Assembly: GCA_022576105.1 (NCBI GenBank) | Contig: JACZRM010000010.1 | Coordinates: 1-17,328 of the forward strand | Reading direction: 5' to 3' | DNA from: Chloroflexota bacterium | GTDB lineage: Bacteria; Chloroflexota; Dehalococcoidia; UBA3495 | DNA: 17,328 nt | In this document: in pieces, positions 14,266 through 17,328 of the stretch | How positions within the stretch are numbered: the stretch's first letter is position 1 | Layout: each line of letters starts with the position of its first letter | Made by a program: the position numbers and the translations under genes | The notes under the pieces: generated by a model | Told to the model about the DNA's origin: nothing | The model's database searches: none | What the model saw: the letters and a program-made list of their open reading frames with translations, nothing else

Positions 14266-17181
14266 ATGAACTACGGAAAAATGAAATTATTCTCAATGCT
14301 AATGGTGCCTCTGTTCGTGGTGCTGTCGTTTGCAGCAGCGAAGACCACCCTGGTCCAGGCCGACCAAGCGGATCGGGCCAATCAGGAAATTGAGTCGGCG
14401 GTCCGACTGCTGGGACCCGGCGTACCCGGCCCTGGATTGGCGTTTGAAGCTACCAGCGCCGTCACCGGTTCGCTGACCATCACTGGTGTGCACGTCAGCA
14501 CCACTGGCGCTACTTTTGCAACTATCGAGTGGGAAACGGACGAACTTTCGACGAGTAAAATCGAGTTCGGAGTGCGGACGACTAACACTGAAGCCGACTT
14601 TATAAATGTGATTTGGATTGACGAGGATGCCGAAGGAGTGCTTTTGCACAAGGCAGTTTTGACAAGTCTTGCACAAGGAGCCGAGTTTGTATTCCGTGTT
14701 TCGTCAACCGACCTTAGCCCGGCGCGAAATGAAGTGGTAAGCCGCGTCAAGAGATTTACGACCATTGCTGTTCTTGACACGGTGCCACCGGTTCTTATTG
14801 CCGGTCCGATAGTCGATTTTTCGGATAAGACAGCTACATTCGAATGGGATACCGACAAACTCTCGGACAGCTTTGTCTTGATTCGCAAAGCAGGATCGAC
14901 AGACGATTTCCGCAAAATCGGCGACCTGAAAAAGGTTATAAAGCACATTATAACGGTTACGAATCTTCTCCCGGCAGGACAAGCATGGGAATATGAAATA
15001 GCGTCGCGCGATCTTTCGGGCAACCTCTTTACGTGGCCAACGCAAAACAGCGGCGGTTCATTGCAGAAATTCGCTGAATTAAGAAAAACTGCCCAGCCAC
15101 CGGGAGGCGACGGAGGTTTCTCAACTAATCAGAATCCCGATACACAGAATCCAATCATAATCTCCGGACCCACGGTGGTGTCGAAAACATCGACCTCTGT
15201 TACAATACAGTGGGAAACCGATGAAAGGGGAGACTCATTTGTCGATTATGGTTTAACAGATAGCTATGGTTCGATAAAGGGAAGCGCCTTCGATGTTAAT
15301 ACGCATAGTATTACAATTACGAATCTTGATGCAGGAACATCATACAATTTCCGTGTCAATTCGACCGATGCGGATGAAAATGGTCCGACAACGAGTAGTA
15401 ACTCCGTTGTCTCAACCGATGCGGAAGCAGACCAGACGCCGCCAAAGATCACAAGCGGACCTGTTGTACAGTCGATAACCGACGACCAGGCGACAATCGT
15501 ATGGGAAACGGACGAGTTCTCCGATTCACAAGTTGATTTCGGACTGACCGATTCGTACGGCACTGTCAGAATATCGACAGAAGACGTCACGACCCACTCT
15601 ATAACGCTTACAAACCTGCAGAGCGACACTGAATATCCTGTAAGGGTCCTGTCGACCGACGTAAGCGATAACGGGCCGACGACAAGCTCTAATGTAACAT
15701 TTTCGACGACCGCCGGAGCGGATGTAATTTCTCCTTTGATAACGGTAATAACTTCATCGTCGATTACAGACAAAACCGCGACTATTACGTATACCACAGA
15801 CGAACTTGGCGATACGTTTGTTAACTTTGGTCTGGATTCTTCCAAAAGCTCAACCGTCGGTAACGCTACCGACGTTACGGAACACACTATAACGTTGACT
15901 AACCTGACGGTAAGTACCTTGTATCATTACCAGGTTGGTTCGATTGACAAAAGCGGTAATGAGACATTGGATGCAACAGACCGTACTTTCACTACTGAAG
16001 CGCTCCCGGATACAGAGCCACCGGTTGTTCCGACCGGTCTTGGCGTCGAATCCGGAAGTAGTCAGGTATTCTTATCGTGGAATCGTAATTCGGAGGATGA
16101 CCTGGCAGGATACAACATATTCCGCGATGCGAACCTGATTGCAACATCGGTAACGGATACATTCTACTTTGACAACGGTCTCACAAACGGTGATTCTCTC
16201 AATTATACGATTACCGCTTCAGACCAGGTGCCGAATGAAAGTTCGCAGACCTCAGAAGTTAGTGTAACTCCCGATGCGGCAAACAGCCCATCGGTCCCGG
16301 GTTCGTTCTTCCCATCCGACGGTCAGACTATCAATAACGGTGAAATAAACCTTGTCGTGACAAATGCAACAAAACCGGCGGGAAGGGTAGATTTGACCTA
16401 CGAATTTGTCATTGCGGAAGAGTCCGATTTCTTTAACCAGGTTGCCCTCGGTGAAAATGTAGTTGAAGGTGATACCAGGACAGTATGGGCATCGAACCTC
16501 ACTCTTGATGACGGCGTGACATACTACTGGAAGGCAAGAGCGTTTGACGGGTTCTTCTACAGCGATTGGTCAGCCGCACAATCCTTTGTTTCGTCGGCTT
16601 CCGCTCCGACAAGCGTAAAACTCGTTGGGTTCTGGGCTGAAGAAGACAAAGGCAAAGTACGTCTCTACTGGGAGACTTCTCTCGAGATCGGTAACGACGG
16701 GTTTAATATCCTCCGCAGTACGAGTGAATCGGGAGATTTTGAAAGAGTCAATGAAGAACTCATTAGAGGCGGCAGCAGGTCGTATGTATTTCAGGATCTT
16801 AGTATAAAAGCGGGCAGGACCTATTTCTACCGTCTCGAATCGGTTAGCGATATTGGTGTAAAACAGACTCTTGGAACTACCGCTGTAGAGGTCAGGCTGC
16901 CTGCTACGTTCCAGTTGCACCAGAATTATCCGAATCCGTTTAATCCGTCAACGACGATCAAGTTCGATATTCCTAAATCTACCCGGGTGAGAATACTTAT
17001 CTATAACACACTTGGGCAAATTGTTATAGACCTTGTGAATGAAGACAGAGAAGCCGGATTCCATGAGGTGGTTTGGGATGGCAGGAATAGTCTTGGCGTC
17101 CAGGTATCGAGCGGTATGTACATTTACCGAATCGTTACCGGTGAATTCAGTATGTCGAAAAAAATGGTGTTATTGAGATAA
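14266..17181 (+). CDS. secreted fibronectin-III repeat protein with T9SS (Por) C-terminal sorting domain
   Basis: The ATG at 14266 follows AGGCGGGG at 5-nt spacing and opens a clear signal peptide (MKLFSMLMVPLFVVLSFAAA, then cleavage probably after VQA). Five related beta repeats follow (about 70-173, 174-283, 295-392, 393-489, 490-585), each with a TATIxWETDE-like strand, DSFVDYGLTDSYG-like turn and THSITLTNL; repeat 2 is divergent and has a long insertion. Three more FN3-like domains (586-677, 678-784, 785-879) lead to residues 880-971, a type IX secretion sorting domain: NYPNPFNPSTTI, then LGQIV, then SGMYIYRI and a basic end KKMVLLR. This end is typical of Ignavibacteria/Bacteroidota-type surface proteins and is not expected in Chloroflexota. 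From about 14,520 the DNA becomes A+T-rich. Horizontal transfer or an assembly chimera must be considered. Role: adhesion or surface display. Confidence 0.8.
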   Translation: MNYGKMKLFSMLMVPLFVVLSFAAAKTTLVQADQADRANQEIESAVRLLGPGVPGPGLAFEATSAVTGSLTITGVHVSTTGATFATIEWETDELSTSKIEFGVRTTNTEADFINVIWIDEDAEGVLLHKAVLTSLAQGAEFVFRVSSTDLSPARNEVVSRVKRFTTIAVLDTVPPVLIAGPIVDFSDKTATFEWDTDKLSDSFVLIRKAGSTDDFRKIGDLKKVIKHIITVTNLLPAGQAWEYEIASRDLSGNLFTWPTQNSGGSLQKFAELRKTAQPPGGDGGFSTNQNPDTQNPIIISGPTVVSKTSTSVTIQWETDERGDSFVDYGLTDSYGSIKGSAFDVNTHSITITNLDAGTSYNFRVNSTDADENGPTTSSNSVVSTDAEADQTPPKITSGPVVQSITDDQATIVWETDEFSDSQVDFGLTDSYGTVRISTEDVTTHSITLTNLQSDTEYPVRVLSTDVSDNGPTTSSNVTFSTTAGADVISPLITVITSSSITDKTATITYTTDELGDTFVNFGLDSSKSSTVGNATDVTEHTITLTNLTVSTLYHYQVGSIDKSGNETLDATDRTFTTEALPDTEPPVVPTGLGVESGSSQVFLSWNRNSEDDLAGYNIFRDANLIATSVTDTFYFDNGLTNGDSLNYTITASDQVPNESSQTSEVSVTPDAANSPSVPGSFFPSDGQTINNGEINLVVTNATKPAGRVDLTYEFVIAEESDFFNQVALGENVVEGDTRTVWASNLTLDDGVTYYWKARAFDGFFYSDWSAAQSFVSSASAPTSVKLVGFWAEEDKGKVRLYWETSLEIGNDGFNILRSTSESGDFERVNEELIRGGSRSYVFQDLSIKAGRTYFYRLESVSDIGVKQTLGTTAVEVRLPATFQLHQNYPNPFNPSTTIKFDIPKSTRVRILIYNTLGQIVIDLVNEDREAGFHEVVWDGRNSLGVQVSSGMYIYRIVTGEFSMSKKMVLLR

Positions 17182-17229
17182 GAAAATAACCATCAATAAA
17201 ACATCTTTACATCTATGTACCTTTCCTAT

Positions 17230-17246
17230 TAGCCTATTTGAGGCTA
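17230..17246 (+). terminator. hairpin in the A+T-rich end of the window
   Basis: TAGCCT (17230-17235), loop ATTTG, AGGCTA (17241-17246) is a perfect 6-bp stem, 49 bp after the stop of the surface protein and followed by an A+T-rich stretch with scattered T's. It is a weak terminator candidate. The remainder to 17328 shows nothing recognisable. Confidence 0.35.
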
Positions 17247-17328
17247 TCAATTATTTACCTAATAATGTACCAATATAGAAATTAATGGCTGTACGGGTGT
17301 TCCAGGGCTTTACAGGAGTGTCACAGAT

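Noticed and set aside
1..17328. CRISPR array, tRNA or rRNA genes
   Set aside because: No regularly spaced repeats, cloverleaf with CCA-type end, or conserved rRNA segments were seen on reading either strand.

Overview
The first ~14.4 kb looks like one moderately GC-rich bacterial genome. The gene content suggests an uncultured Chloroflexota of the Dehalococcoidia/SAR202 kind: a luciferase-like flavin oxidoreductase paired with an FAA-hydrolase protein, an ECF sigma factor followed by a DUF5667 protein, BrxD-like (DUF2791) ATPases, and REP-like intergenic palindromes. This placement is an inference from gene families; there is no rRNA or marker gene in the window. TGA is used as a normal stop codon (positions 130-132 and 3815-3817).

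Layout. The left edge holds the C-terminal tail of a probable CDP-alcohol phosphatidyltransferase (+). A leftward pair follows (LLM flavin oxidoreductase, then MFS exporter), divergent from a rightward fumarylacetoacetate-hydrolase-family gene; both sides of the divergent gap have good sigma70-type promoters. A 535-bp gap with REP-like hairpins comes next. Then there is a DsbA/FrnE-family gene interrupted at codon 17 by an in-frame TGA exactly where the first active-site Cys should be. A hairpin with a GGUC apical loop lies at the right distance for a bacterial SECIS, so I read it as a selenoprotein (UxxC), 4353-4952. Next is a cysteine synthase, convergent with a two-gene leftward operon: a membrane-anchored protein with a seemingly degenerate nucleotide-binding domain and a soluble BrxD-like P-loop ATPase, with no other BREX genes. 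A 512-bp repeat-rich gap with a MITE-like element separates these from a response regulator with an unusual ~440-residue C-terminal extension.

The right part is a surface/envelope block on the + strand: ECF sigma factor, overlapping DUF5667 membrane protein (possible sigma regulator), a lipoprotein with a Pro/Ser/Thr stalk and two Ig-like domains, and a 971-residue secreted fibronectin-III-repeat protein ending in a type IX secretion (Por) sorting domain. That last gene becomes sharply more A+T-rich from about 14,520 and carries a Bacteroidota/Ignavibacteria-style C-terminus, so it is either a horizontally acquired mosaic or an assembly chimera.

The strongest hidden signals are the probable selenoprotein with its SECIS, the stand-alone pseudo-ATPase/ATPase pair, and the composition break inside the last gene.
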